Source of the DNA: Calliopsis andreniformis
Taxonomy: Eukaryota; Arthropoda; Insecta; Hymenoptera; Andrenidae
Direction of reading: 5' to 3'
DNA: 64,000 bases
Assembly (NCBI RefSeq): GCF_051401765.1
Contig: NC_135064.1
Coordinates: forward strand, 22,728,001 to 22,792,000
Part shown: positions 1 through 12,619 of the stretch, piece after piece
How positions within the stretch are numbered: position 1 is the stretch's first letter
How the letters are laid out: each line of letters begins with the position of its first letter
The notes under the pieces: generated by a model
Databases searched by the model: none
Told to the model about the DNA's origin: nothing
The model's input: the letters and a program-made list of their open reading frames with translations, nothing else
Position numbers and translations under genes: made by a program

Positions 1-290
1 TCAAATTCTGATTTTCGGATCTATTAGTATTCAAATTTTCAAATTTTCAAATATCTAAATTTATGAATTTTCAAGTATTCAAGTACACAAATTTGTGAAG
101 TTTCGAATATGCCAAATTTCAAATTCTGAAATTATACACATTTTGGAGTATTGAAATATTCATAACTCAAAACACTCAAATCTCCAAATATCCAAAAATA
201 TAACTTTCAAATATTCTCATACTCAACACCTCAAAAATATCCATACTCTCAAATCTTCAAATCTTCTAATTTTAACGTGTCCTTCAAATT
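1..290 (+). repeat. TTCAAATATT-type degenerate array
   Basis: Repeated variants of CAAATTTTCAAATATTCAAAT with a period of about 10 bases, drifting in sequence. Same family as arrays at 3833-3919, 24270-24400, 49430-49680 and others. Confidence 0.75.
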
Positions 291-1588
291 GATCAATTAT
301 TCCCAAATTAATACTCACGATTCACCTGAATTATTCCACGCACATACCCTTCTATTATAAATAATACAACAGTAACGAAACTCAAGGTACTTAGATAATG
401 CTCACGTAAAACATTTCTCATAAAAGATCTTCTATACAAATTCGTCTACCGAGAACAAGCCAAAATACCATTATCTGTTCCATATTAACAAGCCTGAATC
501 GGTGGTATGTGAATTTAGCTGGCAGCTAGCGACGTGGGGCGCGCGCCGCGTAGAGTAGATGATACTCAGCTCGCTGATGCTGACAATAGGGACAGACGAC
601 GCGTGTTCGGCTACAAAGGGTTGACTACAGGGAAGAAATTCGCTAGCGAGGCGAACTGATTAGCCGTACGGGAGCGTAGTTAAACGAGGCAGACGGAAAT
701 TATTGTAATATTCATGCAGTCGTGCGAGGAGAGATTGACTCATCCAAGGACGACGCGTATAGGTATGCAGGTTGTTCACCGCACGAGGGTGGCTAATCAT
801 AAGGGCGATTAATCGTAGTGCTGGCATTTCTATTGTAATGAAATCTAGTTTTATGGCAGATTTCGGAAAATTTTATTTCGAATAACGAATCAAAATCATA
901 GGTTTACTCGTGATTAACGACTAACTATTTTATTCGAGGAAAAATCTCGAATAAATATCTACTGTTAGTCGAAAGATATTTATTCGATTACAGTTTTATT
1001 CGTTATTCGACCAGATTGAACGACAAATGTATGTGACACCCGACCTATATTGATGGCAGGGCGTAGTCGCAGCGGATCATCGTAGTAGAAAAAGGATTTG
1101 TGAATATTCTGAAGAAACTGACGGAATTGCTAACACTTGGTTACAAAATTCTAATTCAAAATTAGTATTTAATTCGTAAACTTAATTTTTTAGAAATTTT
1201 GTTACCCAAACATCGTGAATCATTTGAATTCTCTCTTTTTTTTAAATAAGAGTATACATTTCTTAAATCATCATTCAACACAGCTTATTGTTTCGTATTT
1301 AAAGAAGCACCTAGTTAGTTGCGACAAGAAATATCAAAATTAAAACGTTCACACTTTTAGTTTCATTATTGCAAAGTGGTTTTGTTCAGTTACACGCAGT
1401 ATCTTTTACTGGAACAGGATAAAGGATAAGTAACTACGATTATAAATTATTATTACAATACTATCACAATTATAAAAGTAGCTACCCTTTCATCAACTTG
1501 AAACTGACTTTTAAGGCGGAGGGTGGCTGATGGATTTGAAAAATTTGCACAAGGGCGTCTCGTATGCACGAGGCAGCCGTGGACTCAC
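1..1588 (-). other. Icarapin intron 3 (partial, runs off the left edge)
   Basis: Everything left of the exon 3 donor is intronic as far as can be seen. Positions 1-290 are a degenerate TTCAAATATT-type array, 500-830 is a GC-richer patch without a convincing exon, and 840-1500 is AT-rich. I looked on the minus strand for the downstream icarapin segment and did not find it, so the remaining exon(s) should lie outside the window. Confidence 0.75.
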
Positions 1589-1704
1589 CTTGGTGGTAGA
1601 AGTGGTGTTCGCTCCTTCAGGAATCTTGCCCCAGGGTACGACACCTTGCTCAGGAATACGTGACAGAATGCCAGCCATCTGTTCCTTCAACCTTTTCATC
1701 AAAC
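1589..1704 (-). CDS. icarapin: Icarapin, coding exon 3 (conserved core with N-glycosylation sequon)
   Basis: This 116-base minus-strand exon follows a CTTTTCAG acceptor (AG at 1706-1705), with a CTAAT branch-like motif about 20 bases upstream, and ends at a consensus GTGAGT donor (1588-1583). It completes codon 91 (Gly) and encodes residues 92-129, ending exactly on the lysine of STTK (phase 0). The core motifs EQMAGILSRIPEQG, VPWGKIPEGA and NTTSTTK are the signature of icarapin and the strongest evidence for the gene call. N123-T-T125 is an N-glycosylation sequon, in keeping with the family's description as a carbohydrate-rich venom protein. The exon is not terminal: the expected C-terminal segment and stop codon are not found between here and the left edge, so the gene is truncated by the window, not evidently broken. 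Confidence 0.94.
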
Positions 1705-1811
1705 CTGAAAAGAGGTCGGAGATTAGAAACGAGAAGTTGAGGAGTGGGCGACGTAAACACACATCACCTGTCGCTACGTATGCTCCCCTTCCTCGCGAAC
1801 AGGACGAAACC

Positions 1812-1834
1812 GGAAGAGGAAGAGGAAGAGGAAG
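1812..1834. repeat. GGAAGA hexamer repeat (pyrimidine tract on the gene strand)
   Basis: About four units of GGAAGA on the plus strand, which is a long CT-rich tract on the icarapin strand about 110 bases upstream of the exon 3 acceptor. It may help define the 3' end of the 19-kb intron. Confidence 0.7.
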
Positions 1835-3832
1835 GACGGTCGACAGACGACACGGTGGACGATCGGAGCCATCGGGAGGGATTGAAGGCGAGGATGCACG
1901 AAGCTGATATCGAAATGGTATCGTATTCGAGTAGTATAAACTTATTTTCGAAAGTACTGATTTCTAGCATTATACGGAGCATCAAGTTATTGAATGTAAA
2001 TGCAATCGTAAATCTACGAGAAAAATTGTATTGAAAATGTAGAATAATATTTTCGTGTACGATGAGTTTCAAAAATTGCAGGTGTAATATTGCAAACTGT
2101 ACGAGAGAAGTGCAGCAAGTCGATAAATTTCGTTTTTGACTTTATTGAGTGGAGTATTTGCTAGTATGTAGAATTATCACTATTTTAATTAAATTACTTT
2201 TTATTGAGGAAAAATCTCGCCTGAAAAGATTTAATTTCACAGTTTAGATCCAATTTTTCACGCAGAATCGATACTTTTTCTCTTGTAACACTGTATTTTA
2301 AATTCTGTATTTCGAAATACATATCTCTAGGATAAGCGATGTTTGAAATAATGTTTGGAGTGCTGGTACTGCTGATTTTTTAACTCAGTGGTGGAGGAAT
2401 GCTTTGTCTCGCATTTTAAGTATAACCTATTTCAATGCAGATATTCGTATTTCACTGCTTTTACGACTGGAGGTTTCTGAATGGACAATTATATATTTTG
2501 GTAGCGTTTCGAGAATAATGGCAGGTTCTGAGCATTACGAGATATCGAGATTTAGATGTAATACCTCAAGTATCATTTGCACAAAACAATAGAATTTTTT
2601 ATAACTTTAGTAACCTTTTTTCATTAAAATACATTTTTGTAAACGGAGGGAAATATTTTTCTGTTAATTGTTGTCTGTAAAGGGATGAGTTTTCACTTTT
2701 GAAGTTTAAATTCCCCGCGAAAAAAATAGGGAAAGTTTATTCTGGACGATTAGTACTCAAAATCAGTAGTTTAAACGTTATTTGAAACAGCGCTTACCTC
2801 GAGGTACCCTATATTTGAATACTCGAAATTGGAATCGAGGTGGAAGCTCGTTTCGGTCGAGTAATACCTTGAGAGGCTTAAAAGAAATTTGCATAGCTGG
2901 AGGGAATTGGAATACTTGGCGCGGTTTAAAAAAAGGTACATTCGGTTTTCCTTTTATTGGGAAATTGAAGACATTTTCATATTTATTACTGTTACTGCAC
3001 CCTTCAAAGTGATACAATTTGAGGGAACCAGTCGTGCATTAAATCAGATTTTAGGGGTGACGGAAATTTCTTACGACGAATATTTCCCAGTAAACGTGTA
3101 CACGTGATAATTTACTAAGGACGAAGCATCAAAGTGTACACAGTAAGATAAATATTTCAGTGTAAAATTTCACTGTAATACAAGTGAATTTTTCTATGTT
3201 TTGATATGAGTTTTACTGTATGACATGCTCAAAAAATTGTATGAAATATTTTATTCCAAATTCATGACGACGTATTGAATTTGACCGTCGTGCTAAAATG
3301 TGGTAGGAATTAACAATAAATTTATCACGCTGTTAATCGTGTACACAGGGTATTCTGATTTCACCCAGAAAATTTTCTTTGAAATATTTACAGTAAATAT
3401 GAATGTTGCGTAGATGTGAAACGAAAAATTGTCTATGAAAATCTCCGACAAAGGGAAAGTATGAAATGTGGATTGGAAGGGATGCAAAGGTATATATACC
3501 AGGACATATATTTCAAAGAGCAAATTCCTGTTGAGGGAACAACTTTTAGTAACTGAAAAATTCAACCTAACAACTGGAACATTCAACGTTTACGTTGATA
3601 TCATGCGAACGTGAATGTGACAGATCGTGATGGTTTGCAATCCAGCTTGCCTATGTCTGTTCGTAGTCGTCCGTTAGATATGGACTTGCCTTTATGGTTT
3701 CCATATAGTGTAATAGTGATGGAAAAGGGAGAGATACTGTTTGCTATAGATCTTGCTATACATACTGTGGACTGGGGTAAAAGCATACGATAACTCACGA
3801 ATTTATATATTCACCAAGAATAATTCTTTACA

Positions 3833-3919
3833 TTTTCAAATATTCAAATATTCGAATATTCGAATGTTCAAATATTCAAATGTTCAAATATTCGAATTTT
3901 CAAATATTCAAATTTGTTC
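3833..3919 (+). repeat. TTCAAATATT-type array, well preserved
   Basis: Units alternate between TTCAAATA and TTCGAATA, with few departures from the roughly 10-base period. This is the cleanest short example of the family on the plus strand. Confidence 0.85.
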
Positions 3920-4659
3920 ATAAAGAATTAATAAATTCACACGTTCGCACTTTGAAGATATTCTACAACTAATTACAGTAATTGAAGAAATAAATTTAAA
4001 GAACCAAGTATCTTTGAGAGTCAACAGACGTGATGAGGGGCTAAGGTATATTTAATTATTCAAGAGAAGTTGCTCAAGATAACACGTACATACCTATTAC
4101 ATTTCCTGCCCACGAACTAATCAAGATTACTTTTTTTTACTCTGCTTCGTATCTTACATGTAATTAAAAACTTTAGTAACATTCAAGAAAACCTATACCT
4201 ACTCTATCTGACTTTCAGTATTAAATTCAAACGACAGAATGCAAAATGTTTTGCTACCCTTCCCGATTATACAGACCTAAAATTGTCTCGAGTACCAATA
4301 TCACTGTTGGTGTGATTTTCCTTCTTATTACTTCTCTGAATGAAAAATTCTTGACTATTGCTAACATCATAGTAATTACGTTAAGTAGTATACTATACAC
4401 GAAGAAAACACATCTAGGAATTTAAAATGTATCTAAACGTATTATCACTAAATTCACCGCTCTGTATTCGATGATAGAAATGAATCAGTTTCCCTCGAAA
4501 TTCTCGCATACGTTGGAGCATGACGATGAGCCAGGAACACGTTCTGGTGCAAGCCTCTGATATTTAGCCACAAAGCAGTTCTATGCTGTCACGACTCCAA
4601 AGTTGCTGCACGAGAACGCGATATTCATGTATATCTGCGTTCCAAAACGTACCGTACGT

Positions 4660-4711
4660 GTCCCATGAGAAGTCCTCTGGAAAGCATTGCCCCTAATGCT
4701 TCTCATGGGAC
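4660..4711. mobile_element. Tiny palindromic element, copy 1
   Basis: GTCCCATGAGAAG at 4660-4672 is perfectly inverted as CTTCTCATGGGAC at 4699-4711. Inside, AAGCATT and AATGCTT form a second nested stem. The terminal CTTCTCATGG is duplicated directly after (4711-4720). Confidence 0.65.
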
Positions 4712-5599
4712 TTCTCATGGCATATGGATAGTATGCATAGTACGTAGCTCAGGACTAGGAAGGAATCCAGGGGAGAGGGACTGTAGGCTTGGACCTCACC
4801 TCGTAAGGGGTTAAATTTTGTTGTAATACTAAAATAAATTACTGCAAATACTTAAGAAGCGAATTATGTGTTTTTCGTATCAAGAGTATTATCAATCGTC
4901 GCCCAGCTCCAGGCCACAGAAAACCTTCAGTCGGCCTTGTATGCACGCCAAATTGAAGCAAACCAATCGAGGAGGAGATGAAAAGACAGAGAGAATCCAA
5001 ACAATGTCAATAGCTTGACGGACTTGACATCGGAACTAAAGAATACTTGTCTCGACTCATTATTCGTGCGACCTTCCCTTTGCTTTGACTCGAGCCGCCA
5101 AATAGGCTGGAAATTTTCATCGACTACTCTGCGAGACTTTTTATATTCGTCGTACGAGCTTTTCTGCTTATTATAAACTGTTAGTTCGTTGCCGAGTTTA
5201 TAGCGAGGAAAATGTTATCGAGGGAAATTCCTACATAATGACGGAAAATTTTATTAAAAATGGAGATTAAAAAGCAATTATTTGAAATGTTTAATTTTGC
5301 TATTTGGGATCGTGGGAAATCAGAACTCGGAACATATTAAACAATATTGTTTATTTAAGTAATGTGTTATTTTATTTGAACATTTTTCGTTTTTGAAATT
5401 TTATTATTTTATTATGCTTCCAGGGAAAATAAAATTGTGAAAATAAACGTTTTAATGTTTGAAATAATTGAATAATCAGGTATACGGTACTAAACGTTAT
5501 GTGAGCTGTCTAAATATTGTAATAATATTGCAATCAATACTGTTGGATAATCTGTACTCAGGCCTGATGTGCTGGTAGCCCAATTTTGTCTTATTTAAA

Positions 5600-5815
5600 C
5601 TAGTAGAATAAGCTTCACGTCAGACACAACCAAGTCAGTAGAATAAGCCCTAACTCAGCCCCATTTCACGCGTATTTCAGGCATTTTCTCAACAATCAAT
5701 AACTCTAAACCAAATCCTGAAACGTAATATCATCTATCTTAATTTTCGTCTTATTTTAGCGTGTAAAATCACCCCTTAAAATTTCTGCCATCTGTCGTCG
5801 TCGAACACCCCGTAC
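5600..5815. mobile_element. Fold-back family, partial copy
   Basis: Two AGTAGAATAAG centre units, then the right arm with TTTCACGCGTATTTCAGGC, ACCCCTTAAAATTTCTGCC and the end CGTCGAACACCCCGTACAAG. Confidence 0.65.
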
Positions 5816-6179
5816 AAGTGCTCAATACCTAGGGGTCACATACGCCAGCCAAGTGCACATACGTACGTGTATATCCCACTTTATTTTTCGAACATCTTTA
5901 TGCCCACGTATGCACAGGACAGAACATAAAGACTGTGCAAGAAGCCCAGATTATCGTCAGTTATTTACAATGATAATATCATAGAAGCTCCCAGCGATAC
6001 GTCCTCGAGTGTAACGATATAGCGAACCAGATTGTCAGGCATCATTATTAAGCCATTATCGTACACCGTTGATAGAGCAATTAACGTTTCGTTGTCTATA
6101 TACGTGCTATAGGAATGATTGCAGAACGCTATTTTTACATCTGTCGCGTTCCCTGTAACCTGACCCCGATGCACGTTTA

Positions 6180-7540
6180 CCCAGTTCTTAAATTATGCCT
6201 GGTGTTCTTAGCCCCGTGGCCCGTCGCATACCTGTCGCCCTGAAGGCTTTCCCGATATCGCTTTCAGCTCCCTGTCCGAGGTACTCTCAGTCGATGCGAA
6301 CGGTACAAGTTCGATTAGGCTCGTACAACCTGTCCTCTCCGATTCGAATGCTTCGAAGGAGGCGATATATTGCGACACAATGGCAGTTTATAACCCGTGC
6401 CGATCGATATCAATCTCGCAACCCCTCTAGGCGAATTCGGACGATTTGCGCTGATAAACATCGGGTCTCTTCCTTTTCTGGCCCGAATGGAGAGCAAGCG
6501 GGTTGATTTGTCTGTTTTCGAACTTTTTTAAATAGATGTCAGCTATTTGTATTTGGTCTGTATTGGTATTAAATAACATTTACCGAATATTTCAACATTT
6601 CAGTGCTTGAAAAGAGTGCCAATTACTGTGTCCTCCTTTTTATTAAAATGTAGTACTACTAAACTGAAAATATTTATACTTTTTAAATAACGTATTTTAT
6701 ACTTTTAAATAACGTATACTTAGATACATGAGTATTCGACTACTTGAATATTTGAATAATTGAACATTTGGATACCTGAATAATTGAAAATGCAAATATT
6801 GGAATACTGAAGTACTTGAGTACTTGAGCACTTGAAAATTTATAAATCTAGATATTTGAAGTTTTGAATATTTGAGTGTTTAAATATTTGAATATTTGAA
6901 TATTTAAAAAATTTGAAGATCTGCGAACTTGCTTCAACCCTTGCTATAGTTTCAATTCAAAGTCAGTGTTCATTAAACATGTACATTGTACACCCTGTAA
7001 ACGTTAACAGCCCGAGCATAAAAATCCATTTATGCACGTATCTATTGTACGAGCAATCTACTCAATGGTCCGATTCCAATCAGATTTCCGCCCCCTTATT
7101 GTCAGGAATCTCGTTAATTACACTGATTGTCCCATGAGTAACACCGATGACAAAGATCGCCTTTACGAGCGAAAGAACACGCTTTCGGGGCGTTTATATC
7201 TCGGCAACGTGATAATAATTTATGCGCAAATTGAGGCCACGAATGTATGGACGCGTGATAACCGCGTCGATAAATTTTGCATATTTTATTACGTTTACAA
7301 TGCTCGCCTCCCTCCGACCGTCCCTCCTTCTCCAGAACAAAATGGACGACTGTATCGGTTGATTATCGCCACGCGGAATTCTCAATGAGGACACGACGGC
7401 GGCTAGACCTATTATTCGACGACGTCCTCGTTTGCATGGGGAATCTACAAATTCGCGATAAGGTCGTTAAATCTTTATCCTTCCGCCCTCGGACGGTGAA
7501 ATGGAAACAGTGCTGGCGTACTGATGCAGTGTAAATGCCT
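6180..7540. other. GC-richer islands in intron 2, no gene
   Basis: Two GC-richer stretches (about 6190-6510 and 7040-7530) separated by an AT-rich array. Short open frames exist on both strands without recognisable domains or splice context. Candidate conserved non-coding DNA. Confidence 0.35.
6720..6912 (-). repeat. Same array family, opposite orientation
   Basis: Reads GAATATTTGAATAATTGAAC on the plus strand, the reverse complement of the unit at 3833-3919, with insertions of TACTTGAGTACTTGAG variants. Confidence 0.75.
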
Positions 7541-8639
7541 CTTGTTAGTTGACGATGATTGTGGATACTAGATGTTTAACGATCATCTTTCTTCTTTTTT
7601 TCTCAAGACACTAAATGATGGATAATTGCATGTTGTTATCTTCGCTAATGGATGTAAAGTGATTGAAAAGACTGCTGTCTGAGAAATCACTTATAATGAA
7701 AGCTTCCTCTTCTTGCATTCAAAGCTTTAAATATTGATAATTTGATAATGGAGATATTGTGACACGCGTGCGTCATTTTGTCTTTTTTTTTTAATTACAG
7801 ATATATTAAAGTCCTCTTTGGGGTTTTTATCAATTTGACGAGGTAGTTAAATTGTATTTATATGTTCACAATCTCATTTATTATTTTCGAAATGTTTCAT
7901 CGTGAGGTACAAACAATTTTATGTTATATTTTAATAGTGTTTTTAATATTTTAATATTCGATAGCTTTGAAGGGAACGAGTCGCATCACATTCCCTACGG
8001 ACCACCCTATACAATTACGCAACCTAATCCAACCTAATCTTATAAGCCGTGGCACAGTTAGCTTTAAACAAAGTTGTTAAGCAAACCAAAACAGGATTTC
8101 CTGTATGTCTTCAATCGATGAACCGTTTTAAAGTAAAGAAATAGGTTTATCTTCATTTACTCTTCCTCCACTTCTAAATTAACAATATAAATACTTATTA
8201 CTCCAAATCAAAATCTGTACATTAACACACTATTTAAAAAAGAATATAGACATTATCTATTTCCTCCAATATTGTCATAATTCAAAGAATCGGCATTTTT
8301 TAAATATTAATATAGAAAGAAAGGTTTTTATCCTAAATAAATATTATTTCTCTTTTCCAGAAAATTATTATTTAGAAACTATGTCATTACTGTAGTAGGT
8401 GAAAGATATGTGAAATTTTCTTCATTATTTTTTTCAAAGTATTGACGACTAACACTGACAATGAATCTATTTCATTTCTACAAAGTATACACTAATAAGT
8501 GATACAAACGAATAATCAATGATCTCACACGAAAAATCATCGCTCGAATCTACAATAAAAAATTCCACCTTGAAATTCAAGAAACTTCAAGTGAGTCTTC
8601 TTGAAGGAAACTCATTCCATCGTTTCCTATAACAGGAAG

Positions 8640-9010
8640 ATGTAACTCACAATCAGACAATCGACACTGCTATCGCCCCCGATAAGAACGATTTTATTTA
8701 AACGATGAAAATTTATTTTCGTCTTAACGAGCAGCGATTCAACTTCAGCGATATTATGGTAATTTCCTCTGTAATCGATTTTGTGTTACTCCACGACCCT
8801 ACCTGTGACCGCGATTTCACTTTTCCGTTCCTGCGGACAGACATGGGGGCCAATAACACTTTATCGTGTTACAACAACCGGCGTGTAATCGCGAAGAACC
8901 ACTAGCGGGATTCGAATGTTATTTAACGCTGCACGTGGGGGAGAGGACGTAAAATTTCTCTGATTAGACCGTATCGCGAAACACGTGGTCACTGTGCAGC
9001 GGTAACCCTA
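8640..9010. promoter_or_regulatory. GC-richer island, candidate intronic regulatory element
   Basis: A compact block with balanced composition against an AT-rich background. It contains CACGTG-like stretches (GCTGCACGTGGGG near 8930 and AACACGTGGTC near 8978) and TAATTAAACG near 9010. No coding evidence. Confidence 0.3.
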
Positions 9011-9430
9011 ATTAAACGAATAACTGTCGCTTTTGTTACTTGTTCTACGAGGACGTAAAAAATGCAAAACCTCGGTGGTGTTACACGTTAGCTTTAACGT
9101 TCTGATGTTTCTCGTAGAATTTTTTTTGTTCTTTAAAGAATTAGTATGAGATACGGTCTTAATAAAATATTGTAAAAATCTGGAGGGTGGTGTTGCTGTA
9201 TTATTGATGAACAAAAATAATATGTATCATAATTTCAATTTTTATTTCTACATTTTAATTATTTTAGTTTCTATTTTTATATGAAAGGTATACCTTAAAT
9301 ACCATTACCAAAAGTCAACGAGCTTTATGCAAACCAAATTTTTATTAAAAGGCCAATAAATATGAAAATTCAATTTAAGATGAAATTGACTTGAACAGTG
9401 TACGAAGGTTAATAAAAATTGTATTAGCAC

Positions 9431-9459
9431 CTGTTTCCAAACTTTTGGCCTCCAGTGTA
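9431..9459. mobile_element. Tc1/mariner-like terminal repeat remnant
   Basis: TTTCCAAACTTTTGGCCTCC followed by AGTGTA resembles, in reverse complement, the TACACTGGAGGCCAAAAGTT type of terminus found in Tc1-like elements. About 150 bases of AT-rich sequence lie to the left with no transposase. A second terminus was not identified. Confidence 0.4.
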
Positions 9460-10589
9460 TTTTCTTAACGAATTAATTAATCTTAATGAATGAATTAATT
9501 AAATTCAATTCGAGTACCCAACAATGAATTTCTGAAATGCTTCATCATGAAACATTTCCTGAATGAAACGCCGAAAAATCTGCTCCCATTATTTACAGAC
9601 AATAGTCGTGCACAGAGTAACCATACAAGTCAGATTAAAATTTTATAACGTGGTAGTGAACCCGAGTGCCAAAGTAAGATTAACTTCATACGAACTTTCG
9701 AGACGTTTTCGCGAAAGTTTGCAGCGGACAGAAAGTGTTTATACTTTATACGATCCCCTCTCATCCGCAAGATAAGTAGAATAAGCTGGTAAATTTATTT
9801 CTGGGACACACTGTACACAGCGAGTCACAAAATTATGACCACGGACAAGAGTTTTTAGATACAACTCCTCTTTCGGTTTTCATCTCGCAGGTTTTTTTTT
9901 GCTTAGATGACTTTCCATCTCTTGGTCGACACAAATTTACTTCCATTGCAAAATTCGCCGGGCAAAGAAGAGTTAGAGGTCACTGTGAACTTTTCATATT
10001 CGTTTTTTACTGTTAACAAAAAACTGGCTGGTTTTTTAATGTTCGTCCTTTTTTAAAACATTTTCACAGGTTTCATCAGAAAAGGTTTTTCTTTTCAAAG
10101 AAGCGTTCGAGTACTGTATTTACTTCGGGGCACACAGATTCTGGAATTTTCTTTTAGCTTGGACGCTAGAAAGCATTCTTCTGGGCGCATTTAATTACTT
10201 TTTCCAACGGTCGTGCTTGTTCTCTACCATTCCTCTATTTTGATACCCTTGCTACTCAGTTTCTTATGGCATTATTCGACGTTGTCTTTCGTTATTTTCC
10301 CGACCTGTTTTTTCACGGGAGATTATAATGTTTCATAGTTTCACTTTGCCTTTTCTTTAGGCACTGCAGTGTACTTTTTCCTGGTTGGCGACAATACAGA
10401 GTTCTAAGAAAATTCAAGTTTCGATGTTATGGGAAATTTCTGTATGCAAGGAGAAATGCAGAATTCGTATAATATGCAAAATAAGTGAGGGTAAGAGTGA
10501 AGAACAAATATTCAGAAGTTCTAACTGTATTTGCTTCACTGTAAAATAATTAATTATTTCGTATAAAGGAAAGATACACATAAAATGAG

Positions 10590-10822
10590 TGAGAAATATG
10601 TCTGACTTGAGGTCTTATTCTACTGACACTGCAGAGTCTGGCTTGGCTAATTCACACCTGCAGTAGAATAAGTCCTAAGTCAGACACGCGTTTTTGCAAC
10701 AATCCACTCTGAAACGAAGCTTCAAACGCACTTTCATTACTTTTTATTTTCACCCAATTTTGTTATAAGTATAGAACTACTCCTTGAAATTTCAGCTGAC
10801 ACCTGTTGTCAGACATCCTCTC
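10590..10822. mobile_element. Fold-back family, partial copy
   Basis: Contains the palindromic centre (GTCTGACTTGAGGTCTTATT against AGTAGAATAAGTCCTAAGTC) and a full right arm ending GACACCTGTTGTCAGACATC. Left arm beyond the centre not recognisable. Confidence 0.65.
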
Positions 10823-12329
10823 TACTTACATTTTATTCTCAGTTAATATCGAATAAAACTGAATAAATGGGTCTAGAAATAACCGTAATTTCTGCGAATT
10901 ATGTACTTTCTCTGTAATTTTAGTGGTAATTTAAAAAAATTCATTTAGTCCACAAAATTAAAGTCCAAATTAGTCAAATAAGTACTATCATATTATTTTT
11001 ATAATGAAAGTAATTATATGAAAGTAATGTAAGTTATATAAAAATGTTTCGTAACAATTTAATTCCGTATTTCTCTTTATATATACTGAGTATTTGTGGT
11101 AACTCGAAGCAGGTTTAAATAATCGTACACGGAAAGAGAGAGAACTCTGTGCAAAAATGTTTTCGTAACTCGACTTGATCGCATTGACACATTTACGCTC
11201 AAATTTTCATACTCCGTTGCGTAGGCTCGAACATAAAGAGGGGGTGTTTAATGTTTACCAAATAATTCATCACGTTAACATCGAAGGCTATATGTTAGTC
11301 AGAATCTAAATATAGATAATCTGATAATCGGAACTTTTCGCTTAACTGAAAGATAATATACAAGAGGTCGTGAATAATTTGGAGTTTTCAAGATAACTTT
11401 ATTTGATATAGTCAATTTGAAGAAATAATAAAAGTACGAGTCATTGAAGTTAAATGACGATGCATTAGTTCGAGCTGGTTATTAGTTAGGCGATTCACTG
11501 TGCGAGGTTGAATATTAAGGGTACACATTTTCTCGATGTGCATGTAGATTTAAGTATGATAAACGAATCGAAGTGGTAGCAATTTATGAATTTGTATGAT
11601 CGTATGAATCATTCATTTATTCTATCTTCGTCACGTTAGATACAAGTGTCATCACTCGTGGTCAATGATAATCATTATTCTACTACTATTCTTACAATAA
11701 TAAATCTAGGAATAGATATAACCTCAAGCAAAATCAATATCAAATTTGACGAACTTTATGAAATTAATTAATGAAGTAATTTGCAAAATTCGACATTTAC
11801 TATATTTATCTTTAATCTCATCTTTTATCTTAATTATTTTAATCACGAGATGTTATAGTTCTGTGTTTTTATGTAAAACGTAAAGTTTCTTGACGCTTCA
11901 GTTTTTCATAAATACGTATTTAGTTTCGGTATCACACACGCGATCGTGGTAATAGTCACAGCTTAATAATGAATTCACCTTACTACGTCATGGGGAAATC
12001 GGATCAAAATTGCATAAGATCAAGTTTTGCGAGCCGAAAAACCGGTCATACAAGGTTGTACCTGATTTCTGATCTTCAGACTCGATATCTTTTGCAACCG
12101 CCGAGCGAAAAAATACGCTAGCAGGTTGTAGTTGTCAATGATTTCATAGATGAACCTGCATTCCTGGATTAATGTATACTCACACTCGAAAACTGGTATT
12201 GCAAGATTTGCCTTGATCTTGAGATTTCAAGGGCAATTTCTAGTTTCTGTTTCCGTGTATGCATACACGTGTAATGAAGATTATATATAACCATTTGGTC
12301 AATTTTAGTGCCTCTAAAATTCGTCTAAA

Positions 12330-12548
12330 AATTGTCTGACTTCAATACTCATTCCACTTCCCCTATGCATTAGTTAGATTAGACACAGTGAAGTCAGTAG
12401 AATAAGTCCCGAGTCAGCCATATTTGTCGTACACATATTCTTGGCATTTACCAGAAGAAATGAATAACCTCATTTTCGTTTCATTCTGGCTCGTAATAAT
12501 TTAATAATCATCCCTTCAAATTTCTTAAACTTGTCAAGCACCCTCTAT
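12330..12548. mobile_element. Fold-back family, decayed copy
   Basis: Centre motif GAAGTCAGTAGAATAAGTCC followed by a diverged right arm ending CAAGCACCCTCTATTTTAAT. More decayed than the copies at 5.6 and 10.6 kb. Confidence 0.55.
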
Positions 12549-12619
12549 TTTAATAAATAGTAGTCTACAGAAAATAGTAAAACTAGTTACTAAAAGAATA
12601 CTTCATATTTCAATCTCAT

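Noticed and set aside
500..830. GC-richer patch considered as the missing icarapin C-terminal exon
   Set aside because: Neither strand yields a frame continuing exon 3 in phase 0 with a proper acceptor and the expected family features.
8020..8040. AACCTAATCCAACCTAATC, resembling interstitial TTAGG telomere repeat
   Set aside because: Only two imperfect units with other bases between them; too short to support a telomeric origin.
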